Source: an uncultured Bacteroidales bacterium (GTDB lineage: Bacteria > Bacteroidota > Bacteroidia > Bacteroidales > UBA932). Taken from it: DNA of 47,966 nt. The notes under the pieces were generated by a model. It saw nothing but the letters and a program-made list of their open reading frames with translations. It searched no databases and had not been told where the DNA came from. Shown piece by piece: positions 10,919-21,490 of this stretch; the stretch's first letter is position 1, and every line of letters begins with the position of its first letter. The position numbers and the translations under genes are program-made. The stretch lies in assembly GCA_949286415.1 (NCBI GenBank), contig CASEBV010000009.1:1-47966 (forward strand), written 5' to 3'.

Positions 10919-11779
10919 TTAAAATACTTTATACTTCCCTTTGTCGCGGGCGTCAGCAAGCAAGTCCTGTTCCAAATCGGAAATAAGCTTCTGCTTTCTG
11001 ACACTGATTATTATATTTCTGATTCTCGGCCTGCAATATTCCAGCGGCGCTATTTCTCCCGCCGGAATAAAATCCGCGATATAAGCCACATTCATCTTTC
11101 CGTATTCATCCTCCTTTTCAATGAATCCGTTCCGCATCAGCGAAAGAAGCTCGGCATAGTCTGTCCCGAATTCCCTTGAAAGAGAGACCATGTCTGTCCA
11201 GCCGCCGTTGTAATCGGTATACTTGACGGCTGAGAAATAAGACAGGCTGTCTGCTGCCTCCAGATCCTCAATCAGGGACGAGGACATCTTTTTCCTGATG
11301 ACGCCGAGATTGGGCGAGTCAGCCGAAATTCGCAAAAACCGGGCCTTGACTACCGGAACTTCAAGCACAAAGTTCTCCACATGTTCCAGATAATAGTCAT
11401 CTATCTGACTGTCGGCGACCATAGTATCCAGCCGCTCGTTAATGTACCGCTGCTCGTAACGGTACTTCAGCAGGGAGCGCCTGTATTCCTCAAGTTCTTC
11501 AGAGACATCCAGCTCATCCTTGGTCAATTGTGCCTCTGCGACATCCAGGAATATCAAATCCGTGGCCCAGGAATTGACATACTGAAGGGCCAGTCTGAGA
11601 CTGTCCTCTTCAGATGTGCCGTCAGGGATAAGGGACGCCACCTCGCTGCGGTACAGGTAATGTCTGCCGACCTCCGCCACCACCTCATCATCATAAAGAA
11701 GTGAGGAAATCGCCCGGCACGACGAAAATGTCAGCAAGGCGATTCCCAAAACCAATATGCAGCGGACAGTCCCCCTCAT
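10919..11779 (-). CDS. SurA/PpiC-like lipoprotein without a recognisable parvulin domain
   Basis: The 286-residue protein has a lipoprotein signal with lipobox Cys at about residue 21 (TFSSC). An N-terminal SurA-like helical domain follows (VAEVGRHYLYRSEVASLIPDG, then the helical region to about 140). The central region lacks the GGxLG and HILM signatures of parvulin, so it is more likely a lipid-anchored chaperone than an active isomerase. It sits between guaB (8 bases upstream) and the SurA-like gene (5 bases downstream) in one operon. Family assignment rests on the N-terminal pattern and on the known Bacteroidota order guaB - PPIase - PPIase - OstA. Confidence 0.75.
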   Translation of the reverse strand: MRGTVRCILVLGIALLTFSSCRAISSLLYDDEVVAEVGRHYLYRSEVASLIPDGTSEEDSLRLALQYVNSWATDLIFLDVAEAQLTKDELDVSEELEEYRRSLLKYRYEQRYINERLDTMVADSQIDDYYLEHVENFVLEVPVVKARFLRISADSPNLGVIRKKMSSSLIEDLEAADSLSYFSAVKYTDYNGGWTDMVSLSREFGTDYAELLSLMRNGFIEKEDEYGKMNVAYIADFIPAGEIAPLEYCRPRIRNIIISVRKQKLISDLEQDLLADARDKGKYKVF

Positions 11780-11787
11780 AGGCAGTC

Positions 11788-13290
<1,503 letters not shown>

Positions 13291-13333
13291 TTATCCGGAT
13301 AATTTAATAAAATCAATAAATTTTAGCCGCAAC

Positions 13334-14377
13334 TCATCGTCTGACGCATTTTCCTTGCCATGTATCCCTTTCTTCAAGCCTGCGGTCAAGCATACGCAGA
13401 AGCTCCACATTCCTGACAAGGCCCCATGGCGTGCTGTTCACGAACCTGGGCGGCACTTCTCCCGCAAATCTTTCTATATAAAGGTCAGGCCGCAGCCGCT
13501 CAAGCATAGTCACGAAAAAATCAATGTAGCCGTCAAGAGAGAACTGGACAAAATCATCGGGACATGAGGCAAATTCCTTTTCCATTGCCGTTCCCCTGAC
13601 TATCTGAAGCTGATGGAATTTCACCGAATCAAGAGGCAGGGCATTAATCATTTCCGTCTCCTCAAGCATCATCCCGCAGGTCTCTCCCGGCAGGCCGAGA
13701 ATGAAATGCGCCCCTGTCCCGATGCCTCTTTCCGCAGTCATCTCCACTGCCCTTTGCGCACAGGCAAAGTCATGTCCTCTGTTAATCCTCCGCAAAGTCG
13801 TGTCATGACATGACTCAATCCCGTATTCAATGATTACCACAGGCGCAGACAAGTCCCTTCCTCCGACAGTCCTGTGCCAGCCGCCGGGCACCTTACCGTC
13901 CTTGAGAGATGCCAGCCAGTCAAGTTTTTCGGCATCCACACAGTCAGGTCTGGTCCCTATGACTATCCCCGCCACAGCAGGATGAGACAGGGCTTCAAGA
14001 TAAAGCTTCCTGAGGCTCGGAAGCGGAGCGTATGTATTGGAGAACGACTGGAAATAAGCCAGATAATGTACGGCATTGCGGTACCGCACCTTATGAAACT
14101 CTATGCCTTCGTCAATCTGCTCATGCAGGCTCTTTCCCGGAGAACTGTAGGCCGGATGAAAAGCGGCATTGTCACAATATGTGCATCCTCCCCTGCCTAA
14201 AGTCCCGTCTCTGTTGGGACAGGTAAAGCCGGCATCCAGAACGACTTTCTGCAGCCGTTCCCCGTAAATTCTCCTGAAATGCCCCACGAAGGTATTGTAT
14301 CTCTTTCCTTCAGGGAAAGAAGGCATACAGCAGGGTAGCAAAGACTGCCCCATTGCAGCCATATTCTGTCCATCCAT
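13334..14377 (-). CDS. TIGR01212/YhcC family radical SAM protein
   Basis: The 347-residue protein contains the cluster-binding pattern of this subgroup, CPNRDGTLGRGGCTYCDN near residues 50-67, in which the Cys triplet is spread over 13 residues. It is followed by SAM-domain blocks such as YLAYFQSFSNTYAPL and IGTRPDC. Members are conserved across bacteria, and their reaction is still unsettled. The start is ambiguous (Met1, 6, 9 or 18); the first is used because a TAATTTTG box lies at 14400-14407 on this strand. Its 3' end faces the guaB promoter region. Family assignment is confident; the biological role is not known to me. Confidence 0.88.
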   Translation of the reverse strand: MDGQNMAAMGQSLLPCCMPSFPEGKRYNTFVGHFRRIYGERLQKVVLDAGFTCPNRDGTLGRGGCTYCDNAAFHPAYSSPGKSLHEQIDEGIEFHKVRYRNAVHYLAYFQSFSNTYAPLPSLRKLYLEALSHPAVAGIVIGTRPDCVDAEKLDWLASLKDGKVPGGWHRTVGGRDLSAPVVIIEYGIESCHDTTLRRINRGHDFACAQRAVEMTAERGIGTGAHFILGLPGETCGMMLEETEMINALPLDSVKFHQLQIVRGTAMEKEFASCPDDFVQFSLDGYIDFFVTMLERLRPDLYIERFAGEVPPRFVNSTPWGLVRNVELLRMLDRRLEERDTWQGKCVRR

Positions 14378-14399
14378 TGCCGTGTCGTGTTCAAATGCC

Positions 14400-14407
14400 C
14401 AAAATTA
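14400..14407 (-). promoter_or_regulatory. Putative -7 box of the radical SAM gene
   Basis: The minus strand reads TAATTTTG at 14407-14400. A TTGC lies about 20 bases upstream as a weak -33. Transcription would begin near 14393, some 16 bases before the first ATG. Confidence 0.45.
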
Positions 14408-14467
14408 CACATTTGCGGCCAAATACGGCAATAATCCGACTACAAGAGTTTATTTGTAAAATATAAG

Positions 14468-14475
14468 TATCTTTG
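14468..14475 (+). promoter_or_regulatory. Putative -7 box of mscL
   Basis: TATCTTTG at 14468-14475 fits TAnnTTTG and lies 34 bases before the mscL ATG. The -33 element is not convincing: the nearest TTTG is only 11 bases away. Confidence 0.45.
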
Positions 14476-14509
14476 CGCTGATAGATTCAGACCTCAAAAC
14501 CAAAAGAAA

Positions 14510-14950
14510 ATGAAACTGTTGAATGAATTCAAGACATTTGCCATGAGAGGCAATGTCATCGACATGGCTGTCGGTGTGATTATGGGAGGTGCCTTCGGGA
14601 AAATAGTAAGTTCACTGGTCAATGACGTGATTATGCCTCCTGTCGGAGTGCTTGTCGGCGGCGTGGATTTCAAGGACCTCGCGATAACTCTCAAAAAAGC
14701 GACCGTTGACGCCAATGGTGTCTCTGTCCCGGAAGTGACATTGAACTACGGAATGTTCCTCCAGAACACATTTGACTTCCTCATCATCGCTTTTGTCATC
14801 TTCATGATGATCAAAGGACTGAATGCGCTCATGAAAAAGAAAGAAGAAGCACCTGCCCCGGCACCCGCCAAGCCGGAGCCTACTCTTGACCAGAAGCTTC
14901 TGACAGAAATCCGGGATCTTCTGAAAGAAAAGGATGGAAAAGACAAATAG
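14510..14950 (+). CDS. mscL: Large-conductance mechanosensitive channel
   Basis: The 146-residue inner-membrane protein forms a pentameric pore that opens under osmotic downshock. The N-terminal helix ([24 protein letters not shown]) and first membrane helix are diagnostic; a second helix lies near residues 83-103 ([16 protein letters not shown]). A Pro/Ala linker and a charged cytoplasmic helix end the protein. Length is within the family range. The next gene, an NlpC/P60 endopeptidase, begins 17 bases before this stop, so both are translated from one mRNA. Confidence 0.97.
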   Translation: MKLLNEFKTFAMRGNVIDMAVGVIMGGAFGKIVSSLVNDVIMPPVGVLVGGVDFKDLAITLKKATVDANGVSVPEVTLNYGMFLQNTFDFLIIAFVIFMMIKGLNALMKKKEEAPAPAPAKPEPTLDQKLLTEIRDLLKEKDGKDK

Positions 14951-16136
14951 AAAATCCTGCATACGGACGAATCTCAGATTCGGACTGACATTGCCGGCAA
15001 TTGCCGTCAGCATGTTTTTTTGCGGCACCGGCATTGAAGCGGCCTCACGTCAAGACAGAGAGGAAGGCTTTCCGGCAGAGGACAGCCTCTGCAATGACGG
15101 GCATGCGGGGGGAAAAAGATTCGCAGTCACGGCTATCTCCGCAAACTGCCTGCGGGAAAAGCCGGACTTCGCCGCAGAACTCGGGAATCAGCTGCTAATG
15201 GGCACGCCGGTGACGATTGCCGACTCTTCAGGATACTGGAGACAAGTGGTCTCGCCAGACCCATACAAGGCATGGTGCGCAGACAAGAGTCTGACAGAAA
15301 TGGACAGAGAAGGACTTGAGCGATACATCGCCGCCCCGAAATACATCTTTACAGGATGGTACGGCCATCTTTATGAGAGTCCGGACGAAGATTCCGGACG
15401 GATTTCCGACCTCGTTGCCGGAGACCTGCTGACTGCCACAAATCCGGTCGGGAACAATGGACCTGCCGCCTCCGGCTGCCGGAAGGACAGGACACACAAG
15501 TTCATAAAAAAAGGAAAATTCATAAAGGTATGGCTGCCGTCGGGAAAACCGGGCTATGTGCTGAAGAAAAATGTGGAAGCATTTTATCAGTGGGCTGAAA
15601 AATCCGGGGCAGAAGCAGCCGGAATAATATCTACTGCGGAAAAATTCCTCGGCGTTCCTTATCTGTGGGGAGGCACTTCCGTAAAAGGTGTCGACTGCAG
15701 CGGATTCACCCGGATGGTATGGTTCCTCAACGGAGTCCTCCTGCCGAGAAATGCGTCCCAGCAGGCTGTGTCGGGAAAAGAAATTCCTGTTAATGCATCA
15801 GAAGACTCCCTTTCTGCCTCAGGCTGCCTTCCCGAGTCGGAAATGAAAGAGGAAATGCTAAGGCGCATTGCCCTTCTGGAGCCGGGAGACCTCATTTTCT
15901 TCGGAACGAAAGGTAAAGACAGGGTCAGGATAACCCATGTAGGCATCTATGCCGGAGGCGGAAGATTCATACACGCATCCGGAACCGTCAGATGGGGCTC
16001 ATTGATACCTGGAGACGAGGACTACTATGACCTCTCATACAAAATGATTGCAGCAAGGAGAGTCATAGGGGAAGAAGACACCGGCAGCGGAGTTGTCAGC
16101 ATACTGCACAGCCCGGCATATTTTCCGCAGGACTGA
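14934..16136 (+). CDS. SH3-domain NlpC/P60 cell-wall endopeptidase
   Basis: The 400-residue protein has an N-terminal signal segment (about residues 12-37). Two bacterial SH3-like regions follow (about 62-130 and 140-215), then a C-terminal NlpC/P60 domain (about 225-390). The catalytic Cys is in [10 protein letters not shown] and the His in [16 protein letters not shown]. The order matches YkfC-type gamma-D-glutamyl-diaminopimelate endopeptidases, which trim or recycle peptidoglycan peptides in the periplasm. An insert of about 25 residues with a Ser-rich stretch separates the Cys and His blocks. The start overlaps mscL by 17 bases. Substrate is inferred from the family. Confidence 0.9.
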   Translation: MEKTNRKSCIRTNLRFGLTLPAIAVSMFFCGTGIEAASRQDREEGFPAEDSLCNDGHAGGKRFAVTAISANCLREKPDFAAELGNQLLMGTPVTIADSSGYWRQVVSPDPYKAWCADKSLTEMDREGLERYIAAPKYIFTGWYGHLYESPDEDSGRISDLVAGDLLTATNPVGNNGPAASGCRKDRTHKFIKKGKFIKVWLPSGKPGYVLKKNVEAFYQWAEKSGAEAAGIISTAEKFLGVPYLWGGTSVKGVDCSGFTRMVWFLNGVLLPRNASQQAVSGKEIPVNASEDSLSASGCLPESEMKEEMLRRIALLEPGDLIFFGTKGKDRVRITHVGIYAGGGRFIHASGTVRWGSLIPGDEDYYDLSYKMIAARRVIGEEDTGSGVVSILHSPAYFPQD

Positions 16137-16185
16137 TATCCCGCATCATCCGCAGGCAGCCGGAAATCATTCTTGGAAAATTTAT

Positions 16186-16193
16186 TATCTTTG
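16186..16193 (+). promoter_or_regulatory. Putative -7 box of the 106-aa gene
   Basis: TATCTTTG at 16186-16193 matches TAnnTTTG; the ATG follows 43 bases later. No TTTG is seen at the right distance upstream. Confidence 0.45.
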
Positions 16194-16236
16194 TAGCCGA
16201 AAAAAGAAAATTTCATTCATATAATTTTATAATACC

Positions 16237-16557
16237 ATGAATCTCAGAGATATCAAGAAGGACATCGAGTATTTCATCGGTGAGTTCATCGACGATTGCT
16301 CCCTGTTTGTAATGCTCAATCCGGGCAAGGACAATGAAAAAGTGAGCGGCATCATCAACGAGGCCGTAGATCTTTACAACGACCTTAAGGACAAGATAAA
16401 CAATGCACCTAAGCCGGAGAAGAAACGCAAGGAGAAACTTACCCGCAAAGACAGGCAGAATCTTGCCCCGTACTTTGACGGCATCCGCAAGGAAATGCTT
16501 GAGAAGCTGGACGAGCTCAGCGAGAAACTCAGTTCCGCAATCACGGAACAGGCCTGA
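16237..16557 (+). CDS. Conserved small charged protein, function unknown
   Basis: The 106-residue protein has no signal peptide or membrane segment. The first 50 residues are acidic and probably helical (MNLRDIKKDIEYFIGEFIDDC); residues 58-75 are strongly basic (PKPEKKRKEKLTRKDRQN), and the end is an amphipathic helix. I recognise the pattern as a short conserved Bacteroidales protein but know no function. Coding looks real: it has its own -7 box, a clean ATG and a strong terminator. It stands alone between the NlpC/P60 gene and convergent galE. The basic patch would fit nucleic-acid or ribosome contact, which is a guess. Confidence 0.75.
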   Translation: MNLRDIKKDIEYFIGEFIDDCSLFVMLNPGKDNEKVSGIINEAVDLYNDLKDKINNAPKPEKKRKEKLTRKDRQNLAPYFDGIRKEMLEKLDELSEKLSSAITEQA

Positions 16558-16640
16558 ATCCCGGAAGACAGGCTTCATGCCAGGCAGGAAAGCTCAGTCT
16601 CTTTTCCGAATATTCGATTTTCAGAGAGTTATCAAACCTT

Positions 16641-16675
16641 TTGGGCCGGCCCAATATAAAGAGGCCGGCCTCTTT
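16641..16675. terminator. Paired palindromes forming a bidirectional terminator
   Basis: Two perfect palindromes share a GGCCGGCC core: TTGGGCCGGCCCAA at 16641-16654 and AAAGAGGCCGGCCTCTTT at 16658-16675. They lie between the convergent 106-aa gene and galE. The second carries T-rich flanks and can end transcription from either side. Confidence 0.75.
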
Positions 16676-16678
16676 GTA

Positions 16679-17746
16679 TTATTTCCCGGCAAGATGCTTT
16701 TCCCAGGCCCAGGCAGAGGCAAGAGTCTCCTCAACAGTGCGCCGCGCCTTCCATCCTAATTTTTTCTCCGCTTTCGCAGGGTCTGCCCAGATAGCGGTGA
16801 TGTCACCGGCCCGTCTCGGGGCAAATCTGTAGTTGAGCTTTATATTATTGACCTTCTCGAATGTGTTCACGAGTTCAAGTACTGACACAGGACGGCCTGT
16901 GCCTATGTTGAAAATCTCATAGCCGTCCTCCATCTTGCCGTCTGTCATTCTTGAGACTGCGGCAACATGAGCCTTGGCAAGGTCAACTACATCTATATAG
17001 TCCCTCAGGCATGTGCCGTCCTGAGTAGGATAGTCGTTGCCGAAGATGCTCAGGCATTCTCTCTTGCCTATCGCAGTCTGCGTGATATAAGGCACAAGAT
17101 TATTTGGCACTCCGCGCGGCAGTTCCCCGATGAGGGCAGACGGATGTGCTCCTATAGGATTGAAATACCTGAGGGAAATTCCTTTCACCGGCCCCGGTTT
17201 GTCAAGCCCGGACATCACCTCTGTCCCGTATGCGGCAGTAGCCATGACCGTATCCCGAAGAATATCCTCGCACATCTGTTTTGTATTTCCGTATGGAGAT
17301 GTCGCCGGCTGACGGGGAGACTCCTCTGTCACCGGCAGCCTGTCAGTCTCCCCATAGACTGTGGCCGAAGAAGAGAAGAGGACATTGCAGCCTCCGTGTG
17401 CCGAGGCCGCCCCAAGGATATTGAGGAATGACAACAGATTGTTCCTGTAATATTTCAAAGGCTCGGCTACAGATTCCCCGACAGCCTTGAATGCAGCAAA
17501 ATGAATCACCGCATCAATTCTGAATTCCGAGAAAAGCCTGTCAACGGCATCACGCTCACAACAGTCAATCTTCTCGAACGGAATGTCATTCCTGCCTGTA
17601 ATTTTCTTCACCCCCTCAAAACAGGTCAGGTCACAGTTGGACAGATTGTCCGCCACCACCACATCATATCCTGCCTGAAGGAGCTCCACTGTAACATGGC
17701 TGCCTATATATCCGGCACCTCCGGAAACCAAAACTCTTTTCATCAT
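16679..17746 (-). CDS. galE: UDP-glucose 4-epimerase
   Basis: The 355-residue short-chain dehydrogenase-type enzyme interconverts UDP-glucose and UDP-galactose in the cytoplasm, feeding surface glycans. Seen: NAD-binding GGAGYIGSH near residues 9-17, the Ser of SSATVYGE, the catalytic YGNTK (YxxxK), and substrate-loop sequence YFNPIGAHPS. Met1 or Met2 may start it. A good promoter (TTTG-N20-TAATTTTG) lies just upstream and interlocks with that of divergent dacB. Related epimerases on other UDP-sugars cannot be fully excluded, but the length and YFNPIGAHPS favour GalE. Confidence 0.93.
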   Translation of the reverse strand: MMKRVLVSGGAGYIGSHVTVELLQAGYDVVVADNLSNCDLTCFEGVKKITGRNDIPFEKIDCCERDAVDRLFSEFRIDAVIHFAAFKAVGESVAEPLKYYRNNLLSFLNILGAASAHGGCNVLFSSSATVYGETDRLPVTEESPRQPATSPYGNTKQMCEDILRDTVMATAAYGTEVMSGLDKPGPVKGISLRYFNPIGAHPSALIGELPRGVPNNLVPYITQTAIGKRECLSIFGNDYPTQDGTCLRDYIDVVDLAKAHVAAVSRMTDGKMEDGYEIFNIGTGRPVSVLELVNTFEKVNNIKLNYRFAPRRAGDITAIWADPAKAEKKLGWKARRTVEETLASAWAWEKHLAGK

Positions 17747-17773
17747 AGTATGCTTTCATTTTGTCACAATCTT

Positions 17774-17820
17774 CAAAATTAGCAATTTTGCAGAAAATCA
17801 TCAAAAAATAGATAATTTTG
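17774..17820. promoter_or_regulatory. Interlocked divergent promoters of galE and dacB
   Basis: For galE (minus strand), TTTG at 17802-17805 and TAATTTTG at 17774-17781 are spaced by 20 bases. For dacB (plus strand), TTTG at 17787-17790 and TAATTTTG at 17813-17820 are spaced by 22 bases. The two promoters overlap face to face, so RNA polymerase could occupy only one at a time. Confidence 0.65.
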
Positions 17821-17832
17821 CAAGACTGGACC

Positions 17833-19467
17833 ATGAACAGCACTGACACTACATACGGATTGCAGACATGCCGCAGACTGGGGCTTGCCGCCATAATACT
17901 GTTTCTGACTCTTCCGATGCATATATTGAATGCAGCAGGACCGGAACCGGATACAGCAGGCGAAGTCATGAATATCCTGAAATCGGAAGCCCTTGAAAAT
18001 ACAGTGACAGGAGTCCTCGCCATATCGGCAGGCGGAGATACCCTTGCAGCCTGCAATCCCGGCAGGAACATGGTGCCGGCGTCCAATCTCAAGCTTGTCA
18101 CAACCGGTGCCGCCATGCATTTTCTTGGAAGCGGCTACAGATTCCGCACAAGCCTTGCATACAGCGGACATATAACAGACGGTGTACTCCACGGAGACCT
18201 GTACATCATTGGAGGCGGAGACCCTACCCTTGCAGCCGACGATTCCATCTCCCTTCCGGCGGAAGCCGTCTTCAGTCAATGGAAAAGCTATGTTGAGAAA
18301 GCCGGAATACATAAAATAGAAGGCCGCATCATCGGCGATTCGCGCTATTTTGACAATGTGGCAGAAGAAGACACATGGGTCTGGAATGACATCGGGACTT
18401 ATTACGGCACAGGCACAAGCGGACTTTCTTTTTACGAGAACAAAAAAGATTTTCTGGTGGAGGCGGGGAAAAATGAAGGCGATCCGGTCAATGTTGTCCC
18501 CGGATTCCCTGACACCCCATGGATGACATTGGATTTCCCTTGCACAACCGGAGCTGCAGGAACAGGCAACAAATTGTACTATTACACGACAGCATTTGCC
18601 CCTTACGGTGAAATGAGAGGCACTTTTGCCGTTGACAGAGGCAGACACACAGAAGAAGTGAGCAATAAATTCCCGGCATACACCTGCGCATGGCATTTCA
18701 CCGAATACCTCAAGTCCTGCGGCATCGTATGCTCTGAAGGAGCGGCAGATACGGGGGAACTGAGCGGCGCATGGCATGCAGAGGGAAAAAGGAAAGGATA
18801 CCTGATGCCGGACAGGGAAGGCAGTCTGACAAGTCTCGGGGAGACATTTTCTCCTGAGCTCAAACGGATTGTATCCGAGACCAACCGCGAGAGCAATAAT
18901 TTCTATGCCGAGACCATTTTCAAGACTCTGGGGAAAGAATATTGCGGGAAAGGCTCATACGCCGGAGGCAGAGCCGCAGTACGCAGCATTCTTTCAAGAA
19001 TGGGGGTCCGTGTCAGCAATACGAAAATCCAGGACGGCAGCGGACTCTCCAGACAAAACTATGTATCCCCGTCATTCTTATGCAGTTTTCTGCTCGCCAT
19101 GCTGGACTCACCGGCTCATGAAGACTTTCTGAAGAGCCTTCCGTCTCCGGGAGAAGACGGGACATTGTCATATATGATGAAAAAATACCCCGCGGGCCTC
19201 AAGTCAAGGATAAGGATGAAAAGCGGCTCAATGGACGGCATCCTCTGCTACAGCGGGTACATTCTGCCGGAATCTTCTGACGGCTGCATGGGAAAAACCG
19301 TTAATCCGGACGGGGTCATAGTCTTTTCTATAATGACCAACAACAGCACTTCCTCAGCCTACAGGGTCAGGCTGGCTATGGAAAAAATAATAGCGTCCAT
19401 AGCCTCCGGGGATGCCGCCTCCAGACACACTACTGCTTCGCGAAAAGGCTCCGGCACAGGGCGGTGA
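17833..19467 (+). CDS. dacB: D-alanyl-D-alanine carboxypeptidase/endopeptidase (PBP4, S13 family)
   Basis: From ATG 17833 the protein has 544 residues and an N-terminal signal segment. It has the three penicillin-binding motifs: SNLK (SxxK) in PASNLKLVTTG, SNN (SxN) in RESNNFYAE, and KSG in MKSGSMDGILCYSGYI. S13 enzymes trim or open peptidoglycan cross-links in the periplasm. An in-frame ATG at 17818 lies within the -7 box and so cannot be the start from this promoter. The last 38 bases overlap the end of radA on the other strand, so both genes share coding DNA tail to tail and any antisense read-through would affect each. Confidence 0.93.
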   Translation: MNSTDTTYGLQTCRRLGLAAIILFLTLPMHILNAAGPEPDTAGEVMNILKSEALENTVTGVLAISAGGDTLAACNPGRNMVPASNLKLVTTGAAMHFLGSGYRFRTSLAYSGHITDGVLHGDLYIIGGGDPTLAADDSISLPAEAVFSQWKSYVEKAGIHKIEGRIIGDSRYFDNVAEEDTWVWNDIGTYYGTGTSGLSFYENKKDFLVEAGKNEGDPVNVVPGFPDTPWMTLDFPCTTGAAGTGNKLYYYTTAFAPYGEMRGTFAVDRGRHTEEVSNKFPAYTCAWHFTEYLKSCGIVCSEGAADTGELSGAWHAEGKRKGYLMPDREGSLTSLGETFSPELKRIVSETNRESNNFYAETIFKTLGKEYCGKGSYAGGRAAVRSILSRMGVRVSNTKIQDGSGLSRQNYVSPSFLCSFLLAMLDSPAHEDFLKSLPSPGEDGTLSYMMKKYPAGLKSRIRMKSGSMDGILCYSGYILPESSDGCMGKTVNPDGVIVFSIMTNNSTSSAYRVRLAMEKIIASIASGDAASRHTTASRKGSGTGR

Positions 19468-20800
19468 CATCCGGTGTCCTGACCACCTCAATGCCATCAG
19501 GAACTTCATCGGGACTGCCGAATGAGGAAATGTATATCTTCCTGAATCCTAATCTCTGGGCCTCGATTATCCTGCGGCCGGTCTGCGAGACGGGGCGGAT
19601 TTCCCCGCTCAGGCCGACTTCTCCGGCGAAGCAGACATCGGACGGGATGGCAAAATCAAAGTTGGACGAAAGTACGGCACAGATGACGGCAAGGTCGCAT
19701 GCAGGGTCATTCACCCTCAGGCCTCCTGCCATATTGAGGAAGACATCCTTGACACCGAGCCTGAACCCAGCCCTCTTTTCCAGCACGGCAAGCAGCATGT
19801 TGAGCCGGCGCACATCAAATCCTGTTGCTGAACGCTGAGGCGTACCGTATGCCGCCGAGCTTACAAGAGCCTGCACTTCAATGAGGAAAGGCCTCGTCCC
19901 GTCTATCATTGCACTCACCGCAACACCGCTAAGCCCCTTTTCATGCATCGGAATCAGCATTTCCGACGGATTACTGACTTCCCTGAGCCCGCGGCCGGTC
20001 ATCTCGAAGACGGCAAGCTCCGAGGTAGAGCCGAAGCGGTTCTTGATGCTCCGCAGAAGTCTGTATGTCCCCCGGTTGTCGCCCTCGAACTGAAGCACCA
20101 CATCCACAATATGCTCCAGAACCTTAGGCCCGGCGATGCTGCCTTCCTTGGTGATGTGTCCGATGAGAATCACAGGGATGCCTGTCTCTTTTGCAAAGCG
20201 CAGCAGCAGGGCCGCACACTCCCTTATCTGAGACACAGAGCCCGGCGAAGCCTCCAGCGTCTGGGTCCAGACCGTCTGGACGGAATCCACAATCATCAGG
20301 TCCGGGGCTGCCTTTTTGGCTTCTTCCAGAATATTTTCCATCAGGGTCTCGCTATAGATGATACAGCCGCTGTCATCGCCACCGAGCCTCACCGAGCGGA
20401 GCTTCACCTGCCTAACACTCTCTTCTCCCGTCACATACAGGGTCTTGAGTCCTTTGCAGTGCAGGGGGATCTGCAGCGAAAGCGTGGACTTGCCGATGCC
20501 CGGCTCCCCGCCTATCAGCACAAGCGACCCCTCCACGATGCCGCCCCCGAGAATCCTGTCCACCTCGGCATTGTTCAGGGAAATGCGGCTGTCCTGAGTC
20601 GTGTCCACTTCAGACAGGGGCATCGGCCTGTGGCTGCTGCCCGGGACTGCATTCATTCTGCCGGAAGGAGATTTGCCGGTGATGACCTTCTCCTCCACCA
20701 TGGTGTTCCATTCCCCGCAGGACGGGCACCGGCCCATCCATTTCACACTTTCCGCACCGCACGAGGTGCACACCCATACTGTCTTCTGTTTCAGTGCCAT
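19430..20800 (-). CDS. radA: DNA repair protein RadA
   Basis: The 456-residue protein has the expected order: C4 zinc finger (CTSCGAES...CPSCGEW, residues about 11-32), RecA-like ATPase with Walker A GGEPGIGKST (about 98-107), the RadA-specific KNRFGS motif, and a Lon-like C-terminal domain. RadA helps extend and resolve recombination intermediates during repair. Length is usual. The gene ends inside dacB (38-base overlap, tail to tail). It lies 58 bases after the phosphodiesterase gene on the same strand; no separate promoter is seen, so they may share one transcript. Confidence 0.97.
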   Translation of the reverse strand: MALKQKTVWVCTSCGAESVKWMGRCPSCGEWNTMVEEKVITGKSPSGRMNAVPGSSHRPMPLSEVDTTQDSRISLNNAEVDRILGGGIVEGSLVLIGGEPGIGKSTLSLQIPLHCKGLKTLYVTGEESVRQVKLRSVRLGGDDSGCIIYSETLMENILEEAKKAAPDLMIVDSVQTVWTQTLEASPGSVSQIRECAALLLRFAKETGIPVILIGHITKEGSIAGPKVLEHIVDVVLQFEGDNRGTYRLLRSIKNRFGSTSELAVFEMTGRGLREVSNPSEMLIPMHEKGLSGVAVSAMIDGTRPFLIEVQALVSSAAYGTPQRSATGFDVRRLNMLLAVLEKRAGFRLGVKDVFLNMAGGLRVNDPACDLAVICAVLSSNFDFAIPSDVCFAGEVGLSGEIRPVSQTGRRIIEAQRLGFRKIYISSFGSPDEVPDGIEVVRTPDVTALCRSLFAKQ

Positions 20801-20858
20801 AATCCTATATGTTCTGCCTTACGGCAAATCCTTTATGTTCTGTCTGACAGAGAATCCT

Positions 20859-21365
20859 TTATTCAGCCTTGCGGCGGACTTTGTCCATCTCCCAGACCTC
20901 CATGTCATGAATCCTGCCGTCATCAATGTGGAATCTGAGGGCAGTGCGGACGGTATGAAAACCATAGGTGCCGGCAGCTCCCGGATTGATGACCATCATG
21001 CTGCGCTTATGGTCGTTCATCACCCTGAGGATGTGGGAATGCCCGCACACGAAGATGTCTGGATGAAATTCGTCTATAAGAGCCCTTGCCCTCGGGTCAT
21101 AACGGCCCGGATAACCTCCGATATGAATCATCAGCACTTTCATGCCGCAGCAGTCAAAAAGCAGGTGGTGCGGATAGTCAAGCCGGACATCCTGGCCGTC
21201 ACAGTTGCCGTACACACCTTTCAGCGGCTTGTAGGACGCTATCTTCTGCGCGGTCTCCAGTCCTCCGAAGTCTCCGGCATGCCATACCTCATCCACCGGC
21301 TGCAGGAAATTCTCCAGCGGGGCATCAAACAGGCCATGGGTATCTGATATCAGTCCGATATACAT
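20859..21365 (-). CDS. YfcE/MJ0936-type metallophosphoesterase
   Basis: The 168-residue enzyme starts MYIGLISDTHG and carries the metallophosphoesterase blocks DTHG, HAGDFGG, GNCD, HIGG and CGHSH. These bind two metals and hydrolyse phosphodiesters; the physiological substrate is unknown. An in-frame ATG at 21386 lies upstream of the promoter -7 box, so the ATG at 21365 is used. That makes the mRNA nearly leaderless. It probably shares a transcript with radA. Confidence 0.9.
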   Translation of the reverse strand: MYIGLISDTHGLFDAPLENFLQPVDEVWHAGDFGGLETAQKIASYKPLKGVYGNCDGQDVRLDYPHHLLFDCCGMKVLMIHIGGYPGRYDPRARALIDEFHPDIFVCGHSHILRVMNDHKRSMMVINPGAAGTYGFHTVRTALRFHIDDGRIHDMEVWEMDKVRRKAE

Positions 21366-21371
21366 GACAGG

Positions 21372-21379
21372 CAAATATA
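21372..21379 (-). promoter_or_regulatory. -7 box placing the phosphoesterase mRNA start at or near its ATG
   Basis: The minus strand reads TATATTTG at 21379-21372. With the usual 4-7 base gap the transcript begins at about 21366, next to the ATG at 21365. The -33 region is weak. Confidence 0.5.
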
Positions 21380-21490
21380 CGCACAAATGACAACAATTAT
21401 ATGTAATTCCGGAAAACTTTTGTCAGTGCCTTGCACAAAGGATTTAGAGGGGAATTACACATTTTAAGGGTAATGGAGCAAGAGTTTTGA

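Noticed and set aside
19943..21347. Plus-strand frames of 331 and 248 codons opposite radA and the phosphoesterase
   Set aside because: Both are antisense to well-recognised genes with all catalytic motifs.
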